Source of the DNA: Rhododendron vialii
Taxonomy: Eukaryota > Streptophyta > Magnoliopsida > Ericales > Ericaceae
NCBI RefSeq assembly: GCF_030253575.1
Contig: NC_080560.1
Span: 12,934,001 to 12,998,000 of the forward strand
DNA length: 64,000 nt
Reading direction: 5' to 3'
The translations under genes were made by a program, and so were the position numbers. The notes under the pieces were generated by a model. That model ran no database searches. It was not told where the DNA came from and saw only the letters and a list, made by a program, of their open reading frames with translations. Of this stretch, positions 12,131 through 23,983 are shown in pieces; positions within the stretch are counted from its first letter, which is position 1, and every line of letters starts with the position of its first letter.

Positions 12131-13360
12131 ATGAGGCTGAAGAAGTGCACCCGTGGAATTTCCTCCGGCAATACTGGTGAAATGGTGAATGATGTCAACT
12201 TGCCTCATGAGATAGTGATTGACATTCTGACAAGACTTCCAGCGAAGGTGGTAGGCCAGTGCAAGTGCATCTGTAAGCATTGGCGCGCTCTGATTGAGGA
12301 CCCTACGTTTGCCGAATTGCACCATAATCGCGCCAAGTGTAGACCAGACAGTTGCTACCTGGTAATCTCTTTAAGCCCCGCCATCACCTTTGATAAGATA
12401 GATTTTTTCTCAGTCGGTTACGAAGGTGGATCTGCCCAACACTTGTTCACTTTCCCGACCCAAGAGAAAGGTTGGTATCATATTAAACAATCTGTCAATG
12501 GCTTAATATGTGGGTACCTTATAAAGCCAAGAACTATTTTCATAGTGAATCCTACCACCAAAGAAGTTGTTAACCTTCCCCAATCAAGTATGCCAAGAGG
12601 CGATTCCCTCTTTTTTACTCACCCAAGGTTTTCGTTTGGGTTTGACCCTTCCACTAAACAATACAAAGTGTTCAACGTATCCCCTAACCTACATCCGAGT
12701 GCGAATACGGAGTTTGCTGAGTACTCTTATTACCAGTATGAAATTTTCACTTTGGGTACACATTCATGGAGAACGATTGACGTTGTCCCCCCATCCCCTC
12801 ACTTTCCGTTTGGTTTTGGGGGCATTTGTGTGAATGGAGTTATATACTGGAGAAGTACATCTACGAAACCTTCTTCCACTATTGATAAGGAGGTCATAGT
12901 GGCATTTGACCTCAAAGATGAGAGATTTCGGGTGATTCCATTGCCTGATGGACCCTCAGCCAAGCCCTGTCTGCGAGAACTTGGCAGCCATTTGGCTGCT
13001 TGTGAGGATTTCCCAGAAGATGTACCAGAGGAGCTTTGGATACTAGAGGACTATGAGAATTGGGTTTGGATCAAAGTCGTCATCACACCACCGCGTAATT
13101 TTGTTTTTGCGGACTATTTTCATATGAATGGTGCAATTCAGACCGGTGAGATCCTTCTACATAGCCCACCCACGGTCCTGTGTTTTTCTCCTAGCTTGTT
13201 TGATATTTGCTATTATGACCGGAAGAAGAGTAGTATGAGAAGGATTGATATCACCGGGCTTCCTCTCTCAGAGTTCATGGGTCCAGGACGTCATGGTCAA
13301 CTCGGAAAAATAAGGGTCTCTGATTGTGTGGAAAATCTGTTTTCCTTGAGAGGAATTTAA
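12131..13360 (+). CDS. F-box protein with FBA domain, copy B
   Basis: Paralogue of the 1558-2787 gene, with the same length (409 residues from ATG 12131; the alternative ATG is 12182). Predicted SCF substrate receptor. The F-box lies at about residues 22-65 (LPHEIVIDILTRLP), followed by the same FBA phrases. Differences from copy A are scattered single-residue changes, with no stop or frameshift, so both copies look functional. The frame is open upstream to 11924, where it runs into the MITE at 11639-11944. If transcription starts upstream, the MITE lies in the 5' leader or a leader intron. Confidence 0.85.
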   Translation: MRLKKCTRGISSGNTGEMVNDVNLPHEIVIDILTRLPAKVVGQCKCICKHWRALIEDPTFAELHHNRAKCRPDSCYLVISLSPAITFDKIDFFSVGYEGGSAQHLFTFPTQEKGWYHIKQSVNGLICGYLIKPRTIFIVNPTTKEVVNLPQSSMPRGDSLFFTHPRFSFGFDPSTKQYKVFNVSPNLHPSANTEFAEYSYYQYEIFTLGTHSWRTIDVVPPSPHFPFGFGGICVNGVIYWRSTSTKPSSTIDKEVIVAFDLKDERFRVIPLPDGPSAKPCLRELGSHLAACEDFPEDVPEELWILEDYENWVWIKVVITPPRNFVFADYFHMNGAIQTGEILLHSPPTVLCFSPSLFDICYYDRKKSSMRRIDITGLPLSEFMGPGRHGQLGKIRVSDCVENLFSLRGI

Positions 13361-13782
13361 AAGTTTAATCCTCTTCGCGTTGTAATATTTTCTCTATGTT
13401 AGCCTTGTTATTGCATTTCATTCTTGTGAGACTTCTGTGTGAAGTTGTCTGCCTAGGGGTGGGTGTGTATTGATTCACGTTAGATTGTGGATTTTTCCAA
13501 TGAGAAATTTATGGGCATTGGATTATTGGATTTAGACAGAAGTCACAGAACGTATGATGGAATTTATGGGCATTGTATGGCATTGTTGATTGAGTCTTCG
13601 TATCAAATTATAACCCGGTCCGTTGCTGGAGTACATAGGATTTTTGCAGTCAACTAGCAGTTCAATCGATGGCAAGATGACTATTTGGATTTTTTAAATT
13701 TCTTGTTCTCGTGAATTTTCAATGTCTTGGAAAACGGTAATGCAATGCAAGATCCACTTGTAAAAGCAATGTTCCTTGTTAT

Positions 13783-14239
13783 AGCATAATTAACTTTTGT
13801 TTTTAAGGTTTTAATAATCGTGTTTCTGTTCCACAAGATCCTAAATAAAGAGCATATATTTAATTATGAGAGTTCTAGAGATAAAAGTTAATTATGATCC
13901 TTTAAAATAATACGTTCAGAATAATAAGATCTTCGTACTTGTTCAAACGGATTAAAAATTTGAGCACTTAATTTTTTTAGAACGTTTATATATTAAAAAA
14001 TATGGTTAAAAATTAACTGATCCAATTTTCAATCAGGTTGAACCACTGTAAAGATGTTTTTATTTTGATCATATTATTCTAAAGAGACATAATTAAATTT
14101 TATCTCTAAAACTCTTATAATCACGTTTCTGCTCCATAAGATTGCAAATAAATAACTTTAAATTTTTTTTTATTCAAAACGGCACAGTTTTGGGTGTAGG
14201 TAGGCGCTACTGTGCCTCATGGCACAGCAGAGCCCCCGA
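13783..14239. other. Sequence private to copy B, no gene
   Basis: AT-rich DNA that replaces or interrupts the flank shared with copy A. It holds inverted fragments (for example attatgagagttctagag and its mirror), suggesting a decayed insertion. Confidence 0.35.
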
Positions 14240-15377
14240 ATCCATCCACAGTGGTCTAATCAAAAAAGGATAATCAAAAGTTGACACATCAACTTTTGAT
14301 TATTCACTTAAGAGGTTGCTAAGTTTAACAATGTTAAGTTTCACAATGATCACTTTTAGTCCATAACCAAAATAAAGGTCCACTACAATTTCACTCTCTC
14401 TCCCCCTCCATTTTCCGTCATTCACTTCTCTCAATTTACATTTTCTTTGGGCAAAATATATCGATTCCCTCTCTTAATTTTGGGCAAAAATCGGCGACTT
14501 TCTTCCCTCCTATTATGAATTTTTTTTTAGGGGAAAAAATAGAAACGGAAAAAAATAGTAAAATACCTTAATCCAATGACGATGGGTTGAATTGTAGATG
14601 ATCGAGAGATATGAGTTTCACTTTTTGAGGGAAATAAAGAGAAATAGTTTGTGGATGAAGTGAAGAAGATATAGAGTAGACGAAGAAAAGAAGAAGAAAA
14701 TATCAGTTGAAACACGCGTGTATGCAAATTTTGGAACTAGTTTACTTATGTGGTGAGGGGTTTACAAATTTTGATTATTGAAAAAGGTTGCTAATTTTTG
14801 GTTATTCAAAACCCAAAATTTGATTATTTCTAAGGATGTTTCTAAGTTTGATTATACCACTGTGAGCCATCTTTTGCACTAATATTGTTAACTTTAAAAA
14901 TAATTGGCTTTTGATTATACCATTGTAGATGTCTACTCTATATCTTCTTCACTTCACCCCCAAACTATTTCTCTTTATTTCCCTCAAAAAGTGAAGCTCG
15001 TATCTCTCGATCATCTACAATTCAACCCATCGTCACCGAATTAAGATATTTCACTATTTTTTTTTCGTTTCTATTTTTTCCCCTCAAAAATAATTCATAA
15101 TAAGATGGAAGAAAGTAGCCGATTTTTGCCCAAAATTAAGAGAGAGAATCGATATATTTTGCCCAAAGAAAACGTAAATTGAGAGAAGTGAATGACGGAA
15201 AATGGAGGGGGAGAGAAAGAGTGAAATCGTAGTGGACCTTTATTTTGGTTATGGACTAAAAGTGATCATTGTGAAGCTCAATATTGTTAAATTTAGCAAC
15301 CTTTTAAGTGAATAATCAAAAGCTAATGTGTCAACTTTTGGATATCCTTTTTTGATTAGACCACTGTGGATGGCCTT
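14240..15377. mobile_element. Large foldback element, arms about 450 bp
   Basis: The left arm (about 14240-14690) is repeated in inverted orientation at about 14930-15377. Both arms begin with ccacagtggtctaatcaaaa and run through the same T- and CT-rich stretches, around a spacer of about 240 bp. The spacer contains another end-like motif (gattataccactgtgag, near 14851). The unit may therefore be two elements in opposite orientation. No protein domain was seen. Confidence 0.75.
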
Positions 15378-15383
15378 AGGATT

Positions 15384-15595
15384 TACCCCCAAAGGGATTG
15401 GCTAAGTGAAAATGAGAAAACAAATTAAGTGTTTGTCTTTCATGAGGTCGCACATTTAAATTCTATGGAGGTCAAATACTCCAAACATTGGGGCCACTGG
15501 AAAAGTTGTCCGGTCGTTAATTTCATGACCCAAAATAATCGATGTGTGCACAAACTAACCCAAATATCCGTTTGTTAAAAAAAAAAAATTAAATT
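15384..15595 (+). mobile_element. Probable SINE (same family as 26670-26869)
   Basis: About 210 bp, ending in an A-run, with a body (ggctaagtg, ggaggtcaaatactcc, ggggccactgga) that parallels the element at 26670-26869. A target duplication was not resolved. Confidence 0.5.
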
Positions 15596-16120
15596 GGATA
15601 TAGAGTGATGAACCACTTCCCATGGGGGCACCCACCTTCTCTCGAGATAAGGTAACAAGGACAATGACAACATCCTAATGGAAACAAGGGTCTCAATCAT
15701 GCACCCCATGCCGTGTGTCACCCTAACTACCGAAGCAAAGTCATGTGCCTCAGCAGTTCAGCTTGACTATCTCCCCACTCGCACCTCTTATGGATGCAAT
15801 GATGCATCATTCAGGTACCATGTGACAACTTCTTTTTTTCTCTTTTAATCGCTCAGAGTATCTAGGTCAATTTACGAGTGTATCGATTAATTTTTGGGTG
15901 ACCAATTTTACAAAATAACGGTGCCTGATAAAAGCGATGGCAAAGTGCTGTAGAGCATGAACAGACCGACATATATGGGTGGGGAGGCCGGGCCCCAACC
16001 TTGCTAGAATCACCTTATATGTAGTATAAAATACACATTAAACATTTGTTATGTACTATATCGGCACCCAAACTTCAAAAAACTCAATAAAAAAAGTGGC
16101 TATGTAATGAAAAACAATTA

Positions 16121-16355
16121 TTCCTTCTGTCCCAAAAATGATGACAATTTTTGAAACTCGTGTCATTTTTCATCGTTTATATCTTTCAATCTATAATATT
16201 TTTTATGAGTTTAAAAACTTTGTATAATAGAACTAATCGAGAACTATCAAACAAGATCCATATTGCATATTTTTTGATATCCATATTGAAAGATATAAGT
16301 AATTGAAATTGCAACAGAAATCAAAAATTGACATCCAATTTGAGATGGAGAGAGT
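16121..16355. mobile_element. MITE with CTCCCTCCGTCCC-type ends
   Basis: Absent at the matching site near 4808 in copy A. The ends (ttccttctgtcccaaaaatg and the mirror of aatttgagatggagagagta) are the degenerate inverted repeats of a common plant MITE type. Confidence 0.65.
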
Positions 16356-16390
16356 ACTTCATTTTAAGTGCATATGCATGTTTTGTCATA

Positions 16391-16607
16391 TGCCTTATTT
16401 TTTAAGAAGGCAATTTCAAGTTCAAAAATAATAGGTTAATTAAAATTTAAAAATATGCAATATGGATCTTATTTGAAAGATCTCGATAAGAACTTTTATA
16501 CGGTGCAAAAAAAATTAAAAAATTATTTTTTATTTACACTATTTTTGAGTTTGAAAATGTGAAATAAGTACAGTACTTATTTTTTAAGAAGGTGTTCTGT
16601 AACGGAG
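16391..16607. mobile_element. AT-rich non-autonomous insertion
   Basis: Absent from copy A near 4847. Its sequence (aaaaataatag..., ttgaaagatctcgataag, cttattttttaagaagg) is related to 39165-39415 and to 18412-18652. Confidence 0.5.
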
Positions 16608-18411
16608 CCTGAATAAAAAGTAGCTATATGTTTTTCGCCGGACTAACCTTCGGGTGCTTCTAGCCTCTTATGCTTCCATATCTATAATAGGTACCGCGTA
16701 AATGTGTGATGTTTAAGAATATTGAAACACCACGTGGTGGAGCCTCACGAATATCACTTTGCTGTGTCGTAAGAGCACCTGCTAATTTTTCCTCAATCAT
16801 AACTCATAAGCGTCCGACGTCAACTCACCGGTTAACATTTTTCAATCACAGATTCTATTATCTTTGACTGATTTCAATTTCTTTTTATCCTGTTTGACTG
16901 ATTTATTTATTACCCGAAATTTAAAACTAACAATTACAGGAAAATCCGACTTTCTATATTTCAAAATCCAAATGGAAATCGGAATCGCAATCATCTTGTC
17001 AAAAAGGATAATCCACGAGACACTATTGGATAAGAAAATTTCAAATTTATTTTTTTCATAACACTAGTAAGTCTTATGTGCTTCACCATTGTACGGAGTT
17101 ATTCGTGAGGATTGCAAAATTAATTCGCATGAATGCAAAATTAATTACGGGGTTACAGAGTATGCATGTCAATATGCAGTAACATTTTTTCTTATTGTAA
17201 ATTGTCGAACCAACTAGGGCTAGCCTTTTTTTTTTTGGTCACCCGTGTACACTCTCCACGGAGAGGTCGAGGGGTCAAATATTGGCTGAAGGCAATAATT
17301 GATTATTAGTCGTCCTATGTATGAGTGTTCCAATGTTCTCATGGGGCTTTTCGCTAAAGTGTTGTGTACAGTATTGGATTTGATTTAGTTAGCGAGGGCT
17401 CACATGAATGATATAGTGTCACATTGTTGTAAATCTTTAAACGTAATTTTCCTACAGCTTGATCAAAGAAAAAAAATTGCAATTCGAAGCTGAAGCGTAG
17501 AGCGCAATCTGTGTAATTTCAGTGTCTTTCGAAAAATCTCAAAACATTAACTGTTGAGATAAACAATCGAAAATGCAACTTAAAACCTTGGCAGTACCTA
17601 AACCAATTAACAAAAAAAACTTAAAAGCTTTTGCAAACAAGCTACTATTAACTTCTTTCAATTCACTGGTGTGTCATTTTTGTTTTTGTTTTTTTTTTTT
17701 TTGGGTTTTTTCCTTCAACAAATTCAAAACACAGGCAAAGCACAATTTCTTGGATTATGCCTTCAGAACTGTAAAGTGAACAAATGGGGAATGCTGCTAT
17801 CACTGAGATTGTCCAGTATACGGAAAAGAGGAGAGGAGAAAGGAGGCTCTGTTTGGATACAGAAGGAAAAGAATCCAAAATCTGTTTACTCTTTTCACGA
17901 GAATCATTTGGGAGACAGAGAGAGAAGGGTCGCCCACTTTATTGATTTCTAATTACTTGGATTATTCGCTTTTTTTTGGAGGTAGCGTAAGAAATTTCAT
18001 TAATGGAGAAAAATACAATTGTACGACTGCCGTAAGATAGAGGGCGCAGGCGGCGGGCGAAGATCAAAATACAAAGGCCCAAGGAACAGAGCACTAGTCC
18101 ACTAAACACAAATTTATGCTATCGCCAGTAAGTATGAGAGTGTCGATGATAAGCGAAGGCCAACAAAAGGCCTAAGGATCAGAAACCATGTTCGTTTCGG
18201 AATTTGAGATTTTCTCTCTATGTGCGGTCCCAATAAAAAATTTATCAATTATTACTCTTATTTTTTTATCTATCTTTCTCCACTTATTACTTGAAATTCT
18301 AAAACCAAAATCTCAAAACGAACATGATAGAGAATGATTATTCGCTGGAATATCTTCCCACATCAATAACAACAATTGACATCTCCTCATCCTCAGTCCT
18401 CGTCCCACTGA

Positions 18412-18652
18412 GGGGGTGTGCCGGATGCGCAGTAAAAAAAAAATTTAGAAAAAGAAGATTTTTCAAGCTCAAATATAATGAAAATAAAAAATATTTTTTT
18501 AATTTTTTTACACCGTTTAAAAGATCTCGATGAGATCTATCAAACAAGATCCATATTGGTAGGACAATTATTTGCGTAAACACATGATTTTTGAGCTTGA
18601 AAAACCTTCCTTTTCAAAAAAGAACTTTAAAAAAGAAAGTGGAACACCCTCT
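18412..18652. mobile_element. MITE with AGGGGGTGT / ACACCCTCT ends
   Basis: Inserted in copy B relative to copy A at about 6840. The inverted ends are gagggggtgtgccgg and ggaacaccctct. The interior includes agatctcgatgagatctatc, shared with 39165-39415. Confidence 0.65.
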
Positions 18653-18696
18653 GAATAATTGACTAGTGTGTTTGCAGCCACCGCACGCCGTGTGAG

Positions 18697-18985
18697 GATC
18701 ATTCTGGATCCCGTACCGATGAATCGAGCAGTTTAATAATTTTTTTTAAAAAAAACCGAGTGGGTATCGCGGAACATTAGCTCAATCTGATATGTGTATG
18801 TGCTTGGATCAAGCTTCTCATCTTTTTGTACACCAGGAAATCAATCTTTCCATTTTTTCTGATTTTTCAAAGATGAGAAGCTTGATCCGAGCACCTACAT
18901 ATATCGGATCGAGCTGATATTTCGCGCTACCCACTTGTTTTTTTTAAAAAAAATTATTGAACAGCTCGGATCATCCGTGCGGTGG
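18697..18985. mobile_element. Foldback MITE (GATCATC...CCGATATGTG family)
   Basis: Inverted arms: tagctcaatctgatatgtg with gatcaagcttctcatctt on the left, and the mirrored set with aacagctcggatcatccg on the right. They enclose a short spacer. Confidence 0.75.
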
Positions 18986-19097
18986 CCGGCCATAGCATTT
19001 TTGGTGGGGCGGTTGTAGTGCTGCTCACTAATAAAGTAAATGGAAAGCAATGGAAAATTAATTACGGAAATTTTTTTCTTTGAGAGAAAATAGTTCT

Positions 19098-19334
19098 CCC
19101 TCCGCCCCATAAAGTTTGGCATTTTAAAAAATGTGTCATTTTTAAATTGCATATATTTTTTAATCTATAATGTTTTTTAGGTGATTTTTTGAACTTTATT
19201 TAATAGAAAAAATTAAAATCTATTAAACAAGATTTATATTGCTTATAAAAATATTACGGATTAAAAGATATAGTTAATTGTTTTATGGGGCTGGAATAGT
19301 GAAAGTGTCAAACTTTATGAGACAGCGGGAGTAA
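19098..19334. mobile_element. MITE, CTCCCTCCGCCCC ends
   Basis: The left end ctccctccgccccataaag mirrors the right end near 19310-19334 (actttatgagacagcgggag). No coding sequence. Confidence 0.7.
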
Positions 19335-20816
19335 CTTATTCGTGGCTTTGCGCAATCTCAGTTGTTCAAGTTGGCAATTAATGGTCCAGATTTTAAAAAA
19401 TATATTCTCGCGAATAGTTTAACTATACTAGTGAATAGTTTTTTTAAAATTCGGACCGTTCAAAATAATTTTGGACGCGCGCGATTGAGCCCCATAAACT
19501 TTATTTACGGGTTGCTTCGTAAAGAAATATTTCTCTTTTTCTTTTCTTTTATGTGGTAATGCAAGATATCCGAGGTTAGCTTGAGCGCACTCTGTTTTTA
19601 CAACTTATTCCAGTTTGTTCACATGCTTACGCATGCGAGTGAAGTTCTAAAGTTGTTGAAAAAAAAAATCGAACGTAAAATCTTAAAAAGAAACAAACTC
19701 TTAAATTCAGGCCAAAACTACCGAACCTAACCCTTAGAATTATTATCAATTTGGGAATCTCTTGTGATCCCCAGTAAAATGAAACTTGCCACGTTTCATT
19801 CATATCTCAATGTCATTATCCTTGATGCAAAACATTAGGTAGATTGGTAGCCAACTCAACAAAACATGTTTGTCACAAGGAAAATATGCGTTAATTTTTC
19901 TGTAGAGAAATATGATTCAAACCAAATTTTTGTCCGCATCCCATAAACCCATCAAGTACTCAATAAAATAAAAACTGCGATGAGACTCATTTTACATCGC
20001 ATGAGGCATCATCATGTGATTGGATATCTAATGTACCAAAAACACATAGAAAAGCACTGAAGTTAGGGTTATATTGAACAAACGAGCAAAACTCTAAAAT
20101 GTTTAATAAGGTGTTTAATGATAAACGGCTCGTTTTGCCGTGAACTCCAATTTGAAATTCTCAATACTTTTGTCGCTCCATCATTCTATTCTCATCTTGG
20201 GGTGGACTTACTACTTAGATACTTTCGGCAGTACATGAATACCCAAAAAATAAGAACCAAGAACAAACCACCCATAGACTAATATGAACAATCTCAATGT
20301 CCCCAAAACAACACCATTCTCTCTTTTTAATTTTTAACAAGAGGAAACCGAAGACAAAGAAGAAGAATTAATGCCCTGAAAATCTCTGAAACAAGTTCAT
20401 GAAAAACGAGCACCAAAATGAATTAACCTCAAAGGGAACTCTTTGGGTAAATATAATCCCTAAACCTCAAAATAACTAAAACGCGGTTCATTACTTACCG
20501 GATACCTACTACATATTTTGCTCTAGTGTCCCTACCAAATGGATACCATAAACCTCCAAATTGCTGCATTTCCTTTTTCAAATCCAAGAGAGAACTATTT
20601 TGCGAAACGGTGATGTACCAACGTGGCTGATCTGACGTAGCGTCTCGCTCCACTCATTCTCGGCCACGTGGCTGTTTTGCGTCAGCAGCTCGACACAAAG
20701 TAGAAACCCGCGCCCCCAAGCATGAGCAGAACGGGACACTACTCCAGCTCGGCTCGGCCACGTGGTGTCACCGTCTCACAAAATACTTTTTCTCTTTTGG
20801 TAAAATCAAACCCAAA
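19335..20816. other. Intergenic, 3' side of the GATA gene
   Basis: No gene was recognised. The last 200 bp hold a compact set of ACGT-core motifs (20633-20765) described separately, and probably the 3' UTR of the GATA gene. Confidence 0.4.
20633..20765. promoter_or_regulatory. ACGT / G-box cluster
   Basis: Two perfect CCACGTGG palindromes (20664-20671 and 20758-20765) plus a TGACGT (20633-20638) lie 50-185 bp beyond the GATA stop codon. G-boxes bind bZIP and bHLH factors. Their position 3' of the gene is unusual, and function is inferred only from the motifs. Confidence 0.4.
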
Positions 20817-21935
20817 CTAGGAATTGGAGGACAGCAGAAGAGACATATTCCTCATCTCCAAGACTTTCCTATGAGAATTGGAGTGCTTGTAACTAACAAA
20901 AGTGGGGCTCTTGGCTGGCCTGTACTCGGGCAGCAACCTGCCCGACTTGTACCTCACCCCACATGCATTGCACAGTGTCTTTGGCCCCTTTGGTCCTGCT
21001 CTCCACTGTGGGGTCCTCTGACTTAGACAATGGCTACACCTCCTTGGCTGCTGCCCGTTGCTCCCCTCCAAGCTGCCCCTGCTGCCCATCCCCTCCTCCT
21101 CCTCCACCACTTCCTCCTCCTTTGCTCCTCCCTCTTCCCCACCACCACCGCCCCTGCCGCCGCTTTCTCTGTCCTTTTTGGGCAAAATGAGCTCACTGTC
21201 AGCCAACCAATAGGCCTGTTGCAGCAAAGGAGGGTCTGACGAAATCTGGTCGAGCAGTGGGGTGGGATTGAAATGAGACCAATTGCTGAATTGGGTTTTG
21301 GTTTTGGTCACCGACGAACCACCTCTTTTCCTCTGGCTTCTGGCCTTGCGCAGAGAACTGCCGCAAGTAGTTAGGTACTTTTGCTGGGTTTTTTTCAAGG
21401 CCAGGGGGTTTGACTCTTTCGAGGCTTTTGACACACCATCGGTAGCAGTCTTCTGAGGCTCATAGTTTGTGGGTACCACTGGTGCTGGGGGGAGGCAGTT
21501 TCCACTGCTGGAAAAGCAGTCTTCAACATATATCGACAGCCATTCTAAGCCCATGTCCCCTTCCTGCTGCAAATTTTTACTTATTTTTCAGTTTTCAAAA
21601 GCACAAAAATTGAGAAAATTGAAGATGTTCATAGCTATGCCTAGTGTTAACTGAAATCAAAGACCTGATTTTTGAAGAAATTTGGGCTTTACCAAAACCT
21701 AGAGGCCTTGTAGTGTACCAAAAAGAAGAGATTTTTACAGAAGACTTTCAAAACAGCAATGAAGCAGAAAAGACATGAAAAATGGAGTTGAAACAGAAGG
21801 GAGAAAAAAGAAACAGCCTCGAGTGGGAGACAAGTTAAAATTAAAAGCCAGAGGAAAGGAAACCCCCATATGGAAGAACAGTAGAACTTACTTGCAGAAG
21901 TACAAATAGACTTAAAAAGGTAGTAGTCAGAACAC

Positions 21936-21990
<55 letters not shown>

Positions 21991-22119
21991 GACCATGTTG
22001 TGACTGGAAAAGAGGTCGTCAAGACTGCCAAGCTTAGTAGAAGGAGAGAGAAGCTGCTCCGGCTGATACTCAGAGGTCAGACCACCGCCGGGAACTGGAA
22101 TATTCCGGCAGAAATCCAT
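20817..22119 (-). CDS. GATA zinc-finger transcription factor
   Basis: Predicted nuclear DNA-binding factor for GATA motifs. Two coding exons: 22119-21994 (42 codons, ATG at 22119) and 21566-20817 (stop TAG), separated by a 427-bp GT-AG intron in phase 0. The product is 291 residues. One type-IV zinc finger lies at C219-X2-C222-X18-C241-X2-C244, containing [14 protein letters not shown]. The fixed C-X2-C-X18-C-X2-C spacing and the conserved acidic patch YVEDCFSSS in the N-terminal third fit the plant subfamily I (A) GATA factors. A glycine- and glutamate-rich low-complexity stretch lies just before the finger. A longer upstream frame starts with TTG, so the ATG is preferred. Confidence 0.9.
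21938..21988. repeat. GA/CT microsatellite at the 5' end of the GATA intron
   Basis: About 51 bp of pure (AG)n. Read on the gene strand it is (CT)n beginning 5 bases inside the intron, after gtcag. Confidence 0.95.
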
Positions 22120-22333
22120 TCCCAAACTCCTGAAAGAGAGGAAGACCGTTTACACCCCCACGCCAAAGAGAAATAGAAAGAGAGTAAAGTCCTGCTATAA
22201 TTAGGTGTCCAGCACGCAGTACCCCCTTCTCAAGGCCTCATTTTTCTGTCGGCAGATGGAAAGATAACAAAAACAAAGAAGAAATAACAATCAAAGCTTC
22301 ATCAATCAAAGAGAAACCCCACATCCCCAGGAC

Positions 22334-22369
<36 letters not shown>

Positions 22370-22522
22370 GGGGAAAAAAAAGGGGAGAAAAGGATGAGTC
22401 TTTGGATTAGGGAGAAAGAAAAGGAGGGGGGGACCTCTCTTTGGTTGTGCTAGGTAAAAGTGGGAAGTGAATTTTGAATTGCAGGAGTAATTGCTAGACC
22501 TACTGGGTTCAGTGGTCTCCCC
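22120..22522 (-). promoter_or_regulatory. GATA gene 5' leader and promoter region
   Basis: Lies directly upstream of the GATA start codon and contains another (CT)n tract at 22337-22368. GA/CT tracts are common in plant 5' leaders. No clear TATA box was chosen. Confidence 0.4.
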
Positions 22523-22750
22523 CTTGAGAAATTTTTCAGTGGGCACGGGACACGTGGTATCCTTGCCCAATCTTGGCCGTCCAATGAAGTGTTGGACGGT
22601 TCAGATCTGTTCGGTTGTCAAGGGGTATTTTAGTCATTTCACTTTTTAAAATTGCCGAACAGATTTGAGCCGTCCAACACTTCATTGGACAGCCGAGATT
22701 GGCACGAGCACCACGTGTCTCGTGCCCACCCGGCACTGAAAAATTTCTCC
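22523..22750. mobile_element. Foldback MITE, near-palindromic
   Basis: Inverted arms of about 90-100 bp: gagaaatttttcagtgggc with gtccaatgaagtgttggac, mirrored at the right. A relative is at about 47645-47940. Confidence 0.75.
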
Positions 22751-22892
22751 TCCCCCTTACCCCCCTTTTTTTTTTACTCAAGCTCAAAATTTGAGTAAAG
22801 CCACATACAGTGCATCTTTGTTTACCTATTTTGAATTCTACCATATTCTTTGCCAATATCAAAACCCATTTATTTCCGAATACTACTATAGG

Positions 22893-23225
22893 TTCCGACG
22901 TACTTATACCGATAGGGTATCGATGGCCATGTGGAGCCCAATACGGGTCCCGTTTGGAAAATTCGAACCATTCAATAATTTTAAAGCAAAAAATCGAGTG
23001 GACATTGTAAAAAATCAGCTCAATCCGATATGTATAGGTGTTTGATTCAATCTACCCATTTTGCTTATTTTTAAAAAATGAGAAGATTGGATCGAGTACC
23101 TACACATATCGAATTGAACTGATTTCCCGCGATGCCCACTCAATTTTTTTAAAATTATTGAACAGCTCGGATTTTTCTTACGAGACCCGTATTGGGCCCC
23201 GCGTAATTGTCGGTACCCCGTCGGT
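22893..23225. mobile_element. Foldback MITE (AGCTCAATCCGATATG family)
   Basis: Long inverted arms with aatcagctcaatccgatatg on the left and its mirror on the right. The outer parts are ccgtttgg / attgggcccc-like. Confidence 0.75.
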
Positions 23226-23560
23226 ACGGGGACAGTCGGTCCCTTTAGCTTTTCTGTTTTTTTTTTTTCAACATCTCTTTTTACTTTCTTAGTATTTACA
23301 AATATGTCATTTTGACTCAAAGTTTGAAGAAAAAGCCTTAAAAAACATGAAATTTGGGTAAAAAATGGGTATAGCATTGGAAGACGTACCCAAATAGAGG
23401 TTTTGACCCAATTTTCCGTCGAAATTGGGTTATAAAAAGAGTTACGGGCTTTTTGGATGGGATGATTTCATGAGAAAGGAAAGGAAATGGTTGTAGTTTC
23501 TTAAAAAATTACTTATTTGAATTGAACATTTTCGTGAGAAATTGAAAGAAAAGTACAAAA

Positions 23561-23564
<4 letters not shown>

Positions 23565-23608
<44 letters not shown>
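23565..23608. repeat. AT microsatellite
   Basis: Uninterrupted (AT)n of about 44 bp. Confidence 0.9.
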
Positions 23609-23612
<4 letters not shown>

Positions 23613-23983
23613 ATAGTCCCTTTCCCTTTCCCTTTCTCACCCCCATTTCTTTTCTTCTCCTTTCTCACCATCCAGAGGGAGTGTTAGGGCTGGAGATGCT
23701 TTTACGAACTCAGTAACAACAACGCGAGTGCATGAGCAAAAACGGAAGCGAAAATTTGAAAACATTTCAAACTATTAAATTCGCAAGAACAAGGGGGGTG
23801 TTTTTTTTTGGAACGGCAAAAATATTATTAAGGAGAACTCGATAGCGAATATCGAGAAAATGGGAGGGGGAAATCTAACCAACAGTTGGATGAAGAAGAA
23901 AGAGAAAAAAGAGCCAAGCGGCACAACCAAACAAGCACCAACAGCCAGAAAGATACCAACCCGACCAAAATGTAAGGACAAGG

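Larger units (their letters stand above)
15678..18411. other. Distal part of duplication copy B, no gene seen
   Basis: Homologous to 4375-6850. Short ORFs are not conserved in frame between the two copies, so none is called. Confidence 0.45.
10203..18696. repeat. Segmental duplication, copy B
   Basis: Collinear with copy A (about 1-6908). It is longer because it gained insertions at 11639-11944, about 13783-15677, 16121-16355, about 16391-16607, about 17026-17180 and about 18412-18652. Copy A supplies the empty site for most of these. Confidence 0.85.

Noticed and set aside
20963..21239. Plus-strand ORFs rich in proline and serine over the GATA gene
   Set aside because: Antisense of the glycine/glutamate-rich part of GATA exon 2.
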